From: Venturia oleaginea
Lineage: Eukaryota; Ascomycota; Dothideomycetes; Venturiales; Venturiaceae
Direction: 5' to 3'
DNA length: 64,000 nucleotides
Assembly: GCA_013176395.1 (NCBI GenBank)
Contig: JABMLP010000018.1
Coordinates: 868,001 to 932,000 of the forward strand
Position 1 is the stretch's first letter, and each line of letters opens with the position of its first letter. Below, piece after piece: positions 1 to 10,568 of this stretch. Made by a program: the position numbers and the translations under genes. The notes below the pieces were generated by a model that made no database searches, was not told the DNA's origin, and was given only the letters and a program-made list of their open reading frames with translations.

Positions 1-300
1 GAATCATATCGCCATCCATGATTCTAGCGGGAAATGATCTTCGGATTCCGGAATATCGTCCACTAGACAGCTTGCTGTGCTAGGCAAGACATTGCGGACA
101 TCACTTTCAATTTCTTGAAGACCACAAAGAAGAAACATATGGTACAATTGCAGCTTCATAAATGCAGATCCGCTACCGTCCGCTCCCAGCGCCCTATGCT
201 TGCCAGTATTTACAACCCATATATTAGAATTATGCAAACAATATGCAAATGACTTTCAACCCGAAGGAGTCAAATGGCAGAAATCTAATCATTAGAACCT
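1..300. other. Spacer downstream of ERG6; no gene recognised
   Basis: A short open frame on the minus strand (about 4..237) has no recognisable domain and looks like chance. The stretch probably holds the ERG6 3' UTR and terminator. No clear poly(A) signal was identified. Confidence 0.5.
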
Positions 301-1544
301 CTATGCTTTTGGTTTCCTTCCAACCATCAAATACATGGGGGTGAACAGCTTCTCCCGTGCACCCTTCACCAACGCATCTCCGCCAATAGCAAGTCCATCT
401 GCCGTCTTTGCGGTTCCTGGTGGGATAATGCCAATAGCTTCCCCAAATCCTAGCGTCCTGTGGATCATCCATCGTACAGGCCTCGTCATTCGCAAAATAG
501 TTGGGACATCGCCAAGAGATTGGATGTACTTAAGCTCACCACTCAATGGCCAGTACCATGGAGCAGGATCATCACGGATAGCCATGTCCTCGTGGTGCTC
601 CATCTCGAAGCCAGCAGCCTTCATGGCAGCGAGTGCAACATCAATTTTCTCCATGTTAGAGATACCATCACCATGCTCGATATCCAGACGAATCTGGCGA
701 TGTTCAAGGTTGCTTTCGTCATAGGCATCGGTCATGAGCCATTCATAAACACCAAAGACACCTCCAGGCTTGAGAACGCGGAAGATCTCAGAGTAAATGC
801 CCTCAAGTGAAGGAGCGTGGACAGTGGCCTCGATGGCGTAAACGGCGTCAAATGATTCGTCTGGAAAGGACATTTGCTAGAATGTATTAGAAAATGTGTC
901 TTCTAATGTAATAGACCGTACGTACCATGAAGTCACCTTTAGTGAAGCTAAGCTTGTCCGACAGACCTTCTTTTGCAGCATATCTCGTTGCTCTCTCAAT
1001 TTGGTAGTCATTGTTGTTCAATCCAACCACGTTTGCGCCAGTGAACTTGACCATTTCTCGCGCTGGACCTCCAACACCGCATCCGACGTCCAGTGTTCTC
1101 ATACCCTCCTTCAATCCCATCATATGAGCGAGGTAGTGTTCGTGTCGTGAGATGGCCTTGGCGAAGGACTCGCCATATGCAAAGCGGCAGAAGTGGAATG
1201 ATGCGCCCCAGCCATATTCGTAAAGATCCGTGGCGAGATTGTAGTAGCTGGAGAGACCTTGTTAGTCTACCTGTTCACAATGCAGATTGTCCATTGCCAA
1301 CGTACTGTTTGGTCAAAGTCGCATATTCATCGACTCTCTTCTTGCGTGCCTCGGGGGTGTCGTCTGCAGCCGTCTTGCCATCGAAATGCTTGAAGTACTC
1401 GTTCACAGCTTCAGCCTGGGCTGTTCGGTCCTTGCCCAACATTGACCTGACACCGCCTTCGGCTTGCGATGTCTGTCCGTGGAGGGCCTTACCAAAGGCG
1501 GCGTCGCGCGCATGGTCCTCTCTTTCTAAAGCGATTGGAGACAT
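301..1544 (-). CDS. ERG6: Sterol 24-C-methyltransferase (ergosterol pathway)
   Basis: Three exons on the minus strand: 1306..1544, 926..1247 and 301..876, giving 378 aa. Introns of 58 and 49 bp both have GT-AG ends, and the joined frame runs cleanly to a TAG at 301. The protein transfers a methyl group from S-adenosylmethionine to C24 of zymosterol in ergosterol synthesis, at the ER and lipid droplets. Visible family marks are the YEYGWG segment before the fold, the SAM-binding motif [12 protein letters not shown], the [10 protein letters not shown] block spanning substrate and cofactor sites, and the PGG.F..YEWLMTD segment. Length matches yeast Erg6 (383 aa). The start ATG at 1544 gives the usual N-terminal helical region. 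It is transcribed divergently from SLT11. Identification is firm; exon joins are inferred from splice signals and family alignment. Confidence 0.96.
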
Positions 1545-1883
1545 GGTGAATGAATTGGGGTAGTGTTGAATTGTTGAAAGTTAAGTTGGTGTTGGGAAGG
1601 GTCGAACAGCGGTAGAGCACTTGTTATGTCTTGTTGTCAGTGGAAATTAATTCAATTGTCCTCCTTTTTTGGTCCCTGTCATCGTCCACTCGAGCTGCCC
1701 CTTACAGCAGCCCATATCCCTGCCGCCCTGTGCGTACTCAGCCCGGGCTGGCTTAGTGGTGTGGCGGCACCAGACTGTGGCCAAGTAGAGCACGTGACTT
1801 TGAAGACTCAAGTCGTAGAAATCTCGAATACGAACCACTACTTTCGCATTACCAACCCGCCATTCCTCTCCACAAACCTCGCC
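1545..1883. promoter_or_regulatory. Divergent promoter between ERG6 and SLT11
   Basis: These 339 bp separate the two start codons and must carry both promoters and 5' UTRs. The plus-strand frame is open upstream of SLT11 from about 1626, but the extra residues do not resemble the family. I see no obvious sterol-response element or TATA box. Confidence 0.55.
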
Positions 1884-3029
1884 ATGCCACCCGGAGCTCA
1901 AATCAAGCAGGATCTGAACAGATCAGGATGGGAAACCACCGACTTTCCAAGCGTCTGCGAGACATGCCTCAGCGACAACCCATTCGTGCAAATGCTGAAA
2001 GAAAACCACGGCGCTGAATGTAACATCTGCAGTCGACCTTTCACAGTATTTCGATGGAAGACCGACAGAACAAGTCGCCAAAAGCGAACAATGATATGCC
2101 TCACATGCGCCCGCCTCAAGAACTGCTGCCAGTGCTGCATGCTGGATCTCTCCTTTGGTCTGCCAATCGTAGTTCGTGATGCGGCCTTGAAAATGGTTGC
2201 TCCCGGTCCACAAAGCGACATCAACAAGCAATTTTATGCGCAGCAGAATGAAAAAAACATCGAAATGGGTGTTGGGGTGCATGAAGAGTACGCAAAGACG
2301 GATGAAAAGGCGCATGAATTGCTCAGGCGACTGGCAAACAGCGAGCCATACTACAAAAAACAGAGGAGACTAGAAATGGAAGGCGAGGAGGAGTCGAGTA
2401 CGGGTTTGCAAAAGGCTCTCCCACCAGCTGGAAAGGGACCTGTACGGCCTCGAGATTCGAAAACGGCAGGCGCTGTGGCTATGCGAGGGGGCGGTCGAGG
2501 CGGTCGGGGGGGAGGTGGATCAAGAGGTGGTCGCGTGTTTCCAGGCACCGCGCAACTTGCCCCAAGGCCTGAAGATATTCGCCCTCCACAGGACCCAAAT
2601 ATCACATCCCTTTTCGTGACGGGCGTTGAGGATGACCTCCCAGAACACGAGCTCCGCACATTTTTCAGCAAATTTGGCACACTTCGATCAGTCATCTGCT
2701 CGCATCGGTCACATTGCGCATTTATGAACTACCAAACAAGAGAAGGTGCTGAGACGGCAGCAGAGGCATGTCAGGGCAAAGCTGTGGTGAAAGGAGTGCC
2801 GCTCAGGGTCCAGTGGGGAAAGCCAAAGCCTCTGGACACAATGGACCGAGACAAGCGTATGGAGTATGCGAGAGAAGGCCGGGCGATTGCTGGTCCGAAG
2901 AGAGCCCTCCCTGCGGCAGCCGCACCAAACTTGCTGGAAGCACCGGCGGCGGACGAATTGGACGGGCTTGTGGCACCTGCTCCACCTGGATCAGAGGATG
3001 TGGAGTATGCCAGTTTGGCAGGAAATTGA
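1884..3029 (+). CDS. SLT11: Pre-mRNA splicing factor SLT11/ECM2 (RBM22-like)
   Basis: A single exon of 381 aa from the ATG at 1884 (MPPGAQIKQDLNRSGWE). An in-frame upstream ATG at 1626 is rejected because the family begins at this conserved segment. The N-terminal 120 residues carry the paired zinc-binding cysteines (CETC, CNICSRPF, CLTCARLKNCCQCC). A Gly/Arg-rich linker (RGGGRGGRGGGG type) lies near residues 200-225, and an RRM (LFVTGV ... SHCAFMNY) near residues 240-320. In yeast the protein belongs to the Prp19-associated complex and supports U2/U6 helix formation in the activated spliceosome. It diverges from ERG6. Family identity is clear; the absence of introns in this copy is what the frame shows. 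Confidence 0.94.
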   Translation: MPPGAQIKQDLNRSGWETTDFPSVCETCLSDNPFVQMLKENHGAECNICSRPFTVFRWKTDRTSRQKRTMICLTCARLKNCCQCCMLDLSFGLPIVVRDAALKMVAPGPQSDINKQFYAQQNEKNIEMGVGVHEEYAKTDEKAHELLRRLANSEPYYKKQRRLEMEGEEESSTGLQKALPPAGKGPVRPRDSKTAGAVAMRGGGRGGRGGGGSRGGRVFPGTAQLAPRPEDIRPPQDPNITSLFVTGVEDDLPEHELRTFFSKFGTLRSVICSHRSHCAFMNYQTREGAETAAEACQGKAVVKGVPLRVQWGKPKPLDTMDRDKRMEYAREGRAIAGPKRALPAAAAPNLLEAPAADELDGLVAPAPPGSEDVEYASLAGN

Positions 3030-3576
3030 ATGGACGGATGAAGGACAAGATTTTGCGGATCACCCGTTTCCAAGGTCCAAACCACGCAAGAGAATGCGAG
3101 ATCCATCTTCATGGTTCAACAAGCCAAAGCCTCCGCCGACGAGTTCCTCTCATAAGCAAAACGAGAATACAGACTCCATAGTCAGCCTTGCTGCTTCGAT
3201 GCACACAGGATTCGTCCTGGAAGTAGTTCCATACAGTCACTTGGCTACATTTGAGCCACGGGGGACTTTCAATGGGAAACCAATAGTTAAGCATAGACAT
3301 TTTGCAACGAAGGGAAGAAGGCGGGAACTTGGAGCTGGCTTAAGCTCACAGCTGGTTAGCAGATGTAGTTAAGCCAGCTCTGATTTCTGGCGAACTCGAA
3401 TTGAAGCGCTGCCAGAGATTTAATACCTCTTCAATCATTGTGAATACGTGATGATCGTCTTCACAGGTGTGACAATTCCTCTGTGGAAAGTCACGGGCTT
3501 CAAAAATCTTGAAGTACGAGTATAACAAAGCTAATGCTTGAGTCGAATGGGTATCTATTACTGCACACATATCATG
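3030..3576. other. Spacer between convergent SLT11 and MZM1
   Basis: Short open frames overlap here on both strands, but none has a recognisable domain. The stretch probably holds the two 3' UTRs. It also contains a degenerate copy of the dispersed hairpin repeat listed separately (about 3383..3438). Confidence 0.5.
3383..3438 (+). repeat. Degenerate copy of the hairpin/palindrome repeat
   Basis: The left arm TTTCTGGCGA and right arm GCGCTGCCAGAGA are spaced as in the TRM1 intron copies and are followed by TTAATACC...TCAATC, in place of TTATCGATATCAATCTC. Similarity is partial, so this may be chance. Confidence 0.35.
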
Positions 3577-4101
3577 TCATATCGAGCAACACTTCACGCC
3601 TGCCAACGAATCAATCTTCCCCTTCTTCCCGGCCGTCTTGATACTCTCATTATCCCCTCGTTCCGTATGCTCGTGTATCCGCAACTCTGTAAACCATGTC
3701 AGCTGTTACCCTACCTCAAGCAACCATACACTCCCGACCACAATCCAGTTCCCAATTGTAAGATTGGGATGAGTGAAGCAGGATCTGGTTTGAGAATAGG
3801 TGGACCTACTATATCTATCCCCATCGCCATCCACAGCTTTCCCCTGCACTAGGTTCTCCCGTAATATCTTTGCGACTTCTTGGGCGTATTTTATTTGTTC
3901 TTGGGATTCTGGGGATTCGGAGGGGAGGGAGCGGTTTTGGTTGAAGTTGTCCCGGACGGCGGTTCGGGCAGAGAGGAGGGTTGGTACGTCGCCTGCGATC
4001 AATATTGTTAGTGAGAGATGTGGTAGGTTATATATTGGTTAAGCACCTTGGAATGCTATTCGAGTGGAGCGTAGGAGGGTTCTGTAGGCGGCGAGGGCCA
4101 T
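3577..4101 (-). CDS. MZM1: LYR-motif mitochondrial assembly factor MZM1
   Basis: Three minus-strand exons, 4047..4101, 3810..3992 and 3577..3686, give 115 aa. Introns are 54 and 123 bp with GT-AG ends, and phases agree. The start MALAAYRTLLRSTRIAFQG is the LYR-type N-terminus. The last exon gives LRIHEHTERGDNESIK, typical of fungal Mzm1. Family knowledge: this matrix chaperone binds the Rieske Fe-S protein and stabilises it before insertion into respiratory complex III, and its loss lowers matrix zinc. The middle exon would run into unrelated residues unless the second intron is removed, which is why I split it. It diverges from zuotin. Confidence 0.93.
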
Positions 4102-4306
4102 TTTAGATGTATTTTGAGGGTACTGACGAATAGAGGGAAGCTGAAGGATCTCAAAGGTACAACTGAAGCGCCAGTCTGTCAATCAATTGGAGGTTGTTCA
4201 GGTGGTTGTTCGTTCGTTCACATAGGTCATGAAATCTTAGCGTTGTTCCAAATTCCAAACTCAAAAAGACATTTTGCCCGATCCTACAACAACCAACACC
4301 ACAATC
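4102..4306. promoter_or_regulatory. Divergent promoter between MZM1 and ZUO1
   Basis: Only 205 bp separate the two start codons, so both promoters must overlap or abut. No specific factor site was recognised. Confidence 0.55.
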
Positions 4307-5697
4307 ATGGCGACCATACAAATCCCATTGCCTCTCCCATTCCTTCCAACTGGTTGGACTGGCGAGAAGGACTTCAAAGCCCTCGGTCAACTCTCTGCAC
4401 CTGTCCATCGCGAAATCGAGCCTGTCGGGCAGCACTTCCTTGCGCACGCCCGAAGAAAGCGGCACAAGCGCACTTTCTCAGAAGATGAGCGCATTCAGGC
4501 TGCCGAGAATGTGAAGAAAGTCGAAGATGTCGACGATGGAGAAATCAGTGAAGCCGAAGACCCAATGATGCTTGGAAGGGACGCAAAGGATTGGAAGGTT
4601 GGTCTATGCTGTGTGACTCTTGAATATGAACAGCAAACTGATCATCTATTCTACAGCAACAAGACCACTACGCTGTTCTGGGGTTGTCCAAACACCGATA
4701 CAGAGCCACCGAGGAACAGATCAAGCGCGCCCACCGCAAGAAGGTTCTCCGTCATCATCCCGACAAGAAGGCTGCCTCTGGAAGCAACGAGGACGATTCT
4801 TTCTTCAAGTGTATCCAAAAAGCTACCGAAGTCCTACTCGATCCCGTCAAGCGCCGCCAGTTCGACTCCGTCGACGAGGGTGCTGAAGTTGAGCCCCCCA
4901 CCAAGAAAGCCAGCAAGTCAGGAAACTACTATAAATTGTGGTCCAAGGTCTTCGAGGCTGAGGGACGCTTCTCGAACAAACAGCCTGTGCCAAAACTGGG
5001 CAACGAAAAGTCCACGAAACCGGAGGTGGAGCAATTCTACGATTTCTGGTACACCTTCGACAGCTGGCGAACATTCGAATACCTCGACGAAGATGTTCCC
5101 GATGACAACGAGAGTCGAGACCAGAGACGTCATGTGGAGCGCAAGAATGCCAACGCCCGCAAGAAGAAAAAGGCCGAGGACAACGCACGCTTAAGAGAAC
5201 TGGTCGATACTGCTCTTGAATTAGATGAGCGTATCAAGAAATTCAGGCAAGCTGAGTTCGCGGAGAAAAACAAGAAGAGATTCGAGAAGGAGGCAGAGGC
5301 TAAGCGTGCTGCTGAAGAGGCTGCCAAAAAGAAGGACGAGGAAGCCAAAGCGGCTGCTGAGAAGGCTGAAGCCGACAAGGCTGCTAAATTGGATGGCAAG
5401 AAGGCTAAGGAGGCGGCAAAGAACGCTGTCAAGAAGAACAAGCGTGTGGTCAGAGGTGCCGTCAAGGACGCCAACTATTTTGCTTCCGGTGACCCATCAG
5501 CCAGCCAGATTGATGCCGTACTAAACGATATTGATGTTCTACTAGCAAAGACTGGGCCTGATGAGTTGGCTGCGCTCACTGCCAAGTTGAACGGCTTGAA
5601 GGTGGCTGATGAGATCAAGGCTGTCTTTGTCGATGAGGTTAAGAGCTTGAAGGGTGCGGGAAAAGTGAAGGATGGCGAGGTCAAGGCTTTGGATTGA
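4307..5697 (+). CDS. ZUO1: Zuotin, ribosome-associated J-protein
   Basis: Two exons, 4307..4597 and 4657..5697, joined by a 59 bp GT-AG intron, give 443 aa (yeast Zuo1 is 433 aa). The intron splits the protein just before the J domain. The second exon opens with QQDHYAVLGL and carries the catalytic HPD motif (RHHPDKK). Next come the zuotin homology domain (YYKLWSKVFEAEGRFS; EQFYDFWYTFDSWR), a long charged Lys/Glu/Ala helix that contacts ribosomes, and a C-terminal SANT-less four-helix-like tail. The protein forms the ribosome-associated complex with an Hsp70 (Ssz1) and stimulates Ssb at the nascent-chain exit. It diverges from MZM1. Identification is firm. Confidence 0.95.
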
Positions 5698-6356
5698 TTT
5701 GCTGCTTTTTGCTTTACTAGGCTGGAGCTGTACGATCTAGAGCGTTTTTGATAGACATCAAGATGGTTGGTCGTGGCATTTCTAGATTAGATTTACGATA
5801 TGGGTGCAGTCCAAAATTGACAATTGTCGCCATCTCAATTCGATCATGGTGTTCGGAGGTTCACCATTAGTCAAAAGCCCAGCCTTGTTGGTATGAATTT
5901 CGCTGCAGGCCAAGATCAACGCCTGGGCAATATCTAATTCTTGAGCTGAACTTCGCCTCTTCATCTATTGCACATTCTTGAAAGACGCGCAGGCAGGACT
6001 CCCGGACATTTCCATTTTGTGATTCAAACTCCAGCTCTCAAGTCGCACATTGCCAGCTCACCAACAAATTACCGTCCACAACTGCATCTTCTCCCCGCAA
6101 ATCCCACCCCCCACGCTCTGTGTAGACTTCCACCCTTCTGCACGTCAAATCACGTCCAGTTACTTGTTGCGGGAAGCAAACAGGGCGATCGGAGCCTCAG
6201 CCATTCATTACCGGAGTCGACCTGGAAGCAGTCATTGCTCGCACGACAGCATCAGATTCACCTTCACGCGCCTGTGACTACGGCGTCTCGTGCTAGCCAG
6301 AACGGGCTGCAACGCAGGATAGAATACCGCCAGTCTCCCAATCGGAGCCCACAAGT
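5698..6356. other. Spacer and long 5' leader of the USP gene
   Basis: No gene is recognised. The plus-strand frames here contain TTG- or internal-start ORFs with low-complexity composition. Most of this region is probably ZUO1 3' UTR plus promoter and leader of the next gene. Confidence 0.45.
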
Positions 6357-7886
6357 ATGGCTCACTCGAGCAACTTCCCCACGTCTCCATTATCAGAAGC
6401 CTTCTCGAATGCAGACGTATCGCCAACTTCGAAGCCGATCTCTGCACCTGCTGCTGAAGCATCAGGCGCTCCTGCGGTCGAGTCCGTCGACACCACCTTT
6501 CAGCTTCCTGCTGCTGTGAATATTGCCGCACAAGACCCAAGGAGACTTTCCATTCAATTCCAACCCTCTGCTGTGATTGCTAGGAGAACAAATCTTGGTC
6601 GAATTGGAACCAGTAAAAGCAATCAGAGGATGTCTTCTCCTCCGCCGCCTCCGTGAGTACCCTTTTCACACTTCACACATTCATCGCCTTGAGAGTTACC
6701 TATAACACATGTCTCATAGGTCTTTTCGACCGCGTGTCTCATTCGACACTTTCGAAAAGCTCGACAAGAAGGATGAGCTAGGTTCTGAACCACCGTCTTT
6801 CACCTTGAACCAAAAACACAAGGACTACGAGTACAGCAAACGATCTCGGACTTTCTTGTGCGGTCTTGACTCCAACGACTACTCTGAATATGCTTTGGAA
6901 TGGCTGATTGACGAGCTTGTCGACGATGGCGACGAGATTGTGTGTTTACGAGTTATTGACCCTGAGATTGCGAAAACTAGTCTGCCTGAGACAAGGTATC
7001 GCGAGGAAGCTGAGAAAATCATGAAGGTTATGGAGCGCAAGAATCACGAAAATAAGGCCGTCAACTTTATTCTAGAGTTCACCATCGGCAAAGTCGAAAA
7101 GGTCATCAAGAAAATGGTAAGTCCCGTCGTTGAGAGCATAATGATGATGCTGAGCTTATGCTACCATAGATCGAATTTTACGAGCCGGCTATCCTGATTG
7201 TGGGTACTCGAGGTCGCAGTCTAGGAGGTTTTCAAGGACTTCTACCAGGCTCCGTATCCAAGTTTTGCTTGCAAAATTCACCAGTCCCGGTCATAGTGGT
7301 GCGACCAAACATGCAACGAGCGCGTGGAAAGAGGAAGAGAGCGCAAGACCCAGCCCGTCGTGGCTACAAGGATATCCTAGACAAGGCAGGAGTTGACGGC
7401 CATCTTCTAGACGCCAGCAACAAAAACAGCACTGATAGACTCGGCGGCCAAATGGAAGAAAGACACGCTTCTGATGATGAGAGCGCAGCAGTGTTAGCAG
7501 CAGTGGGTGTGAAGCTCGAGCACGTCGCCAAAGGAAGTCCACTTTCTCGAGTTGAATCAGCAGCTACCGAGGCGACAAGCCCAGACAGTGAAGATGGAGT
7601 ACGTTTGATGAAGAGTCCCGAAGTGCAGGCGCTTGATTCTCCTGAGCTGAGTGGAGAAAGTGCTTTTGGTGATGATGATACTGAAGGGCCTAGTTCTCCC
7701 GAGCTGAAACTACCGAGTCTCGTGATCAGAAGGGCGACAGGAGAGCCCGGAACAGACGACTTACCTTTTAATGGTGCTGATAGTGAAGGAAATGGTGGAG
7801 AGGAGTTGGTGTCGTCCCCTCTTTCTACGGGGACAGATGCTGATTCACTATATACCATCGGGAAGGAGAATGCTAAACCAAGCTAA
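6357..7886 (+). CDS. Universal stress protein (USP) domain protein
   Basis: Exons 6357..6652, 6720..7116 and 7170..7886 give 469 aa; introns of 67 and 53 bp have GT-AG ends and consistent phases. The N-terminal ~110 residues are Ser/Pro-rich and probably disordered. The USP fold covers roughly residues 140-290: strand RTFLCGLDSNDYSEYALEWL, helix ETRYREEAEKIMKVMERK, and the nucleotide-binding end ILIVGTRGRSLGGF...LPGSVS..., followed by SPVPVIVVRP. The ~170-residue C-terminal tail is acidic and Ser-rich with an Arg/Lys patch (RARGKRKR) that could be a nuclear signal. USP proteins bind ATP or AMP-like ligands; the exact role in fungi is not established. The fold assignment is confident, the function is not. 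Confidence 0.9.
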
Positions 7887-9351
7887 GGAAGACATTAGTG
7901 CTTGAGGTTTCTGGATCAGCTGGGAATCAAGGACTTGTCGTATTTGGGTTAAATTGTCATTGTGAAGGACTGATTCGGGCGATATCATGTATAATTAGAC
8001 ACCGGAGGGACTGATGGTCTTGGGATATGATTCTGGAGCCTTGGTTTCTTCAATGATAATGTTTCTTCGCAATCGCTGTGTTGGATGCAGTAAAGCATCG
8101 GATCTGAGGAGAGTCTCGATTTTTATCGCATCGAGAATGCAGGATTTTGCTTCGCTGTCCTTGGTGCTGATTCTCATCTTTGAATGGTGAAGGTAGACAC
8201 AGTAAGTCCTTCAATTCATGCCCCTTTATCATATGACCAAAAGTAATCTAAGGCAATATAAACTTCATCGCTAAAGATTACGACCGCTAGCATACCAGCC
8301 ACTCATTTCCGAACTCATACACTGCGAGCACATCTACAATCAAGAAACACCAATCCTTCTTCATTCCTTCAGCCGTGCCATTCTGCGTTGTTTCACTATG
8401 TATGGTAGTAACTAAACGCTTCCCATCTCTCGTCCAATTCCAAAAGCTAGAGTGATTTTCCACGAGTCGAGCACGAATGCTTCTTCGCTCATGCATGATA
8501 CCGAGCCAATAATGCTTCCATTCATCCCCTCGAAAACGAACATGCTCCGAAGATTTCACGGCGGTGCTCGGGGCTGAACTCGCGATGGAAAAAAGAAAAA
8601 TATCCGAGTGGACAGGACTCGCTCAGAACTTTGTTACTACCCATGCGCAGATATGTCTCTCCAACGCGTGAATCGAGCGGGATTCAGGCCCAGCAATGGG
8701 AGAAAGGTAGCTCAATAATTCGCAGATTTGGAATCGGATTAACGTTTTCGTGGACAATGTTGTTGCAGTGGGTTATCTATTGATGAGTACGATCAAGTCA
8801 GTGGCCCTCTTCTCCTATTTCAAATTCATACTTGTGTCAGCCATGGACAGTCCAGGCGCTCATTACTGACCAAATCCATCCTTCTTCATCCTTACCAGAC
8901 GTAGCATCATCGAGCTATGTCCAGATGCAAGCATGTGTCGTATCATAAACACTGGAGCGCCATGAGGAAGACTTGAGGATAAAGCTAGAGCAGAGCGTAA
9001 TAATGAAACTGGTGTCATTGAAAAGTTAAGGATGCCCGAAGGCAATACAAGACAACACAAAAAAAGCCTGCCAAATACCCATGGCCTGTTCCTGCTTCTG
9101 TATTTTATAGCGATCCCTTTTTCCAAGCCTGGTAGATGCACATCACCTACTAGCGCCGCTCAGATACAAGAAAAAAGTGAGGAAGCAGGAACCGTGAAAC
9201 GCGTATACCAGATTCCCGTCCCCGTTCCATTCCCATTCCTATTTCTTCCTGGGCGTCCGTCCCGAACGCGAATTCATTTCAGACATCGGTACCGAACGCA
9301 ATGTCATACCTGTATCAAGTCGGAACACACAAAGCCATTACCGGCGGTCTA
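7887..9351. other. 1.5 kb spacer; at most one weak exon
   Basis: Apart from the weak exon at 8287..8604 I see no recognisable gene. The right half (about 9030-9350) is read openly on several frames without domain similarity and probably includes the 3' UTR of the HVA1-type gene. Confidence 0.4.
8287..8604 (-). CDS. Possible orphan exon or small unknown gene
   Basis: A minus-strand frame is open from about 8604 to a TAG at 8287. It reads as plausible protein (for example RFRGDEWKHYWLGIMHERR and WCFLIVDVLAVYEFGNEWL) with balanced composition. It has no good upstream ATG in frame; the first usable codon of the open part would be GTG at 8559 or a spliced upstream exon. I recognise no family. It could be the last exon of a gene, a relic, or chance. 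Confidence 0.25.
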   Translation of the reverse strand, partial: DIFLFSIASSAPSTAVKSSEHVRFRGDEWKHYWLGIMHERRSIRARLVENHSSFWNWTRDGKRLVTTIHSETTQNGTAEGMKKDWCFLIVDVLAVYEFGNEWLVC

Positions 9352-10568
9352 CTACTTGTTTCTACCGCTACGACGAGGCTCGCCGTCCTCCGTCGCGGCC
9401 TTCTTTGGTGCCTTCTTCTTAGCTGGGGTAGCTTTCTCTTTCTTCTCGGTGCCGTTTGTGCCATTAGCTTCGGACTCAGCTTTCTTTGGTCTGCCACGTC
9501 CTTTCTTTGGCTCGGCCGGTGCGCTGTCGTCCTTCTTCTGCTTCTTCTTAGCCGGCTCTTTGTCTTTCTTGTCCACTGCCTTCTCGTCGGACTCTTCTTC
9601 GTCTTCCTCGTCTTCCTTGTCTTCCACGTCCTCGTTCTCCTTGTCTTCTACGTCCTCGTTCTCCTTGTCTTCTACGTCCTCGTTCTCCTTGTCTTCTACG
9701 TCCTCGTCTTCCTTGTCAGCCTTGTCCTCGCCGGTTTCCTTGGCCTCTGAGTCGCCGTTCTTCTCACTCTCCTCATGATTTCTCTTCTCGCCTGTCTTGG
9801 CATCGCCATTCGTCTCTTTCTCTCCCTCTTCCTCTTCACCGGAATCTTTCTTCTCGTCTCCATTGGCGCCACTCGCCTTCTCATCAATATTCAGCTCGGA
9901 TGCATTCTTGACAACATCGTTACCGGACCTTGAGATCTCAACAGCTGGGTCGTTGGGCTTCGCATTCTTCATAATCTCATTTCCACGGTGACTGACAACC
10001 TTTGCTTCGCCCTTCTCGACAATCTTGGAGACTTCGCCGCTTGGAGCTGAGCCACCATATTGCCAAGAGACTGGGTCGGTGTTAGCGGAATTAACAAAGA
10101 GTGTAAGAGGAGAACTATGCTGCAACAGCAGCCGCAACAGTGAGGCTGTCAACTCAATGCCTTTGGGTTGTGATATCGTACCTAGCATCAGTGTTGATAG
10201 ATTCCTGGCAAATTTGGAGATTATAATTGCCAAGATGCCCCGAAATCGATCTCGAGCTTGACATGGTGGACCAGATCAGGCTCGCCGTCAGGCAATGAAT
10301 TGACAGTCCCACTGCACTTCTAGGACTGGACAGGCTAGAAATTGAATAATCAGGAAGTATAGAAGCTTTGTATTGAGATGCTGTGTAATAGGCTGTCCGA
10401 GCTGGCGACGAGTAGGGACGTAAAGCAAAAGCTGGGACGTCGAATGTCTTTTGCGCATTCTCGAGTCCCAGAATTGCCACAGTCGTCCGGGTCGCCATCG
10501 AACATCCTATTGATTCGCTCACAGGGAGAAGGCTTACCCTGATCCCCTTTCTCGATTTGATCAGCCAT
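9352..10568 (-). CDS. HVA1/TUDOR-domain acidic AT-hook protein
   Basis: Exon 1 (10538..10568, ten codons, MADQIEKGDQ) joins exon 2 (9352..10070) to give 249 aa. The join restores GDQVSWQYGGSAPSGEV, the start of the hypervirulence-associated TUDOR (HVA1, PF11160-like) domain. That domain continues through KVVSHRGNEIMKNA and VEISRSGNDVVKNASEL, about residues 6-65. The rest is very acidic (Glu/Asp/Lys), includes four tandem EDVEDKEN units, and ends in a basic tail with an AT-hook-like GRGRPKK and PRRSGRNK. This suggests a chromatin-associated protein; that is inference from composition. The 467 bp intron is much longer than its neighbours' and carries a hairpin repeat. An alternative is a longer exon 1 with another splice site. 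Confidence 0.82.
9616..9711 (-). repeat. 24-bp coding tandem repeat, four units
   Basis: Four near-identical 24-bp units, each encoding the octapeptide EDVEDKEN or EDVEDKED in the acidic part of the HVA1-type protein. Units differ at only a few positions, which suggests recent expansion by slippage. Copy number is likely variable between strains. Confidence 0.9.
10201..10257 (+). repeat. Hairpin/palindrome repeat inside the HVA1-gene intron
   Basis: On the plus strand, TTCCTGGCAAATTTGGAGA and TAATTGCCAAGATG form the imperfect inverted arms, followed by CGAAATCGATCTCGAG. The order and spacing match the TRM1 intron copies (TTCTGGC..ATTGCCAG..ATCGAT..TCTC). It sits in the 467 bp intron, opposite in orientation to the gene. 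Confidence 0.5.

Noticed and set aside
1626..1883. Upstream in-frame extension of SLT11
   Set aside because: The extra 86 residues do not resemble the family, which starts at MPPGAQIKQD, and they lie in the shared promoter with ERG6.
9032..9778. Ser/Phe-rich plus-strand ORF opposite the HVA1-type gene
   Set aside because: It is the complement of the Glu/Asp/Lys-rich coding exon; composition explains the open frame.
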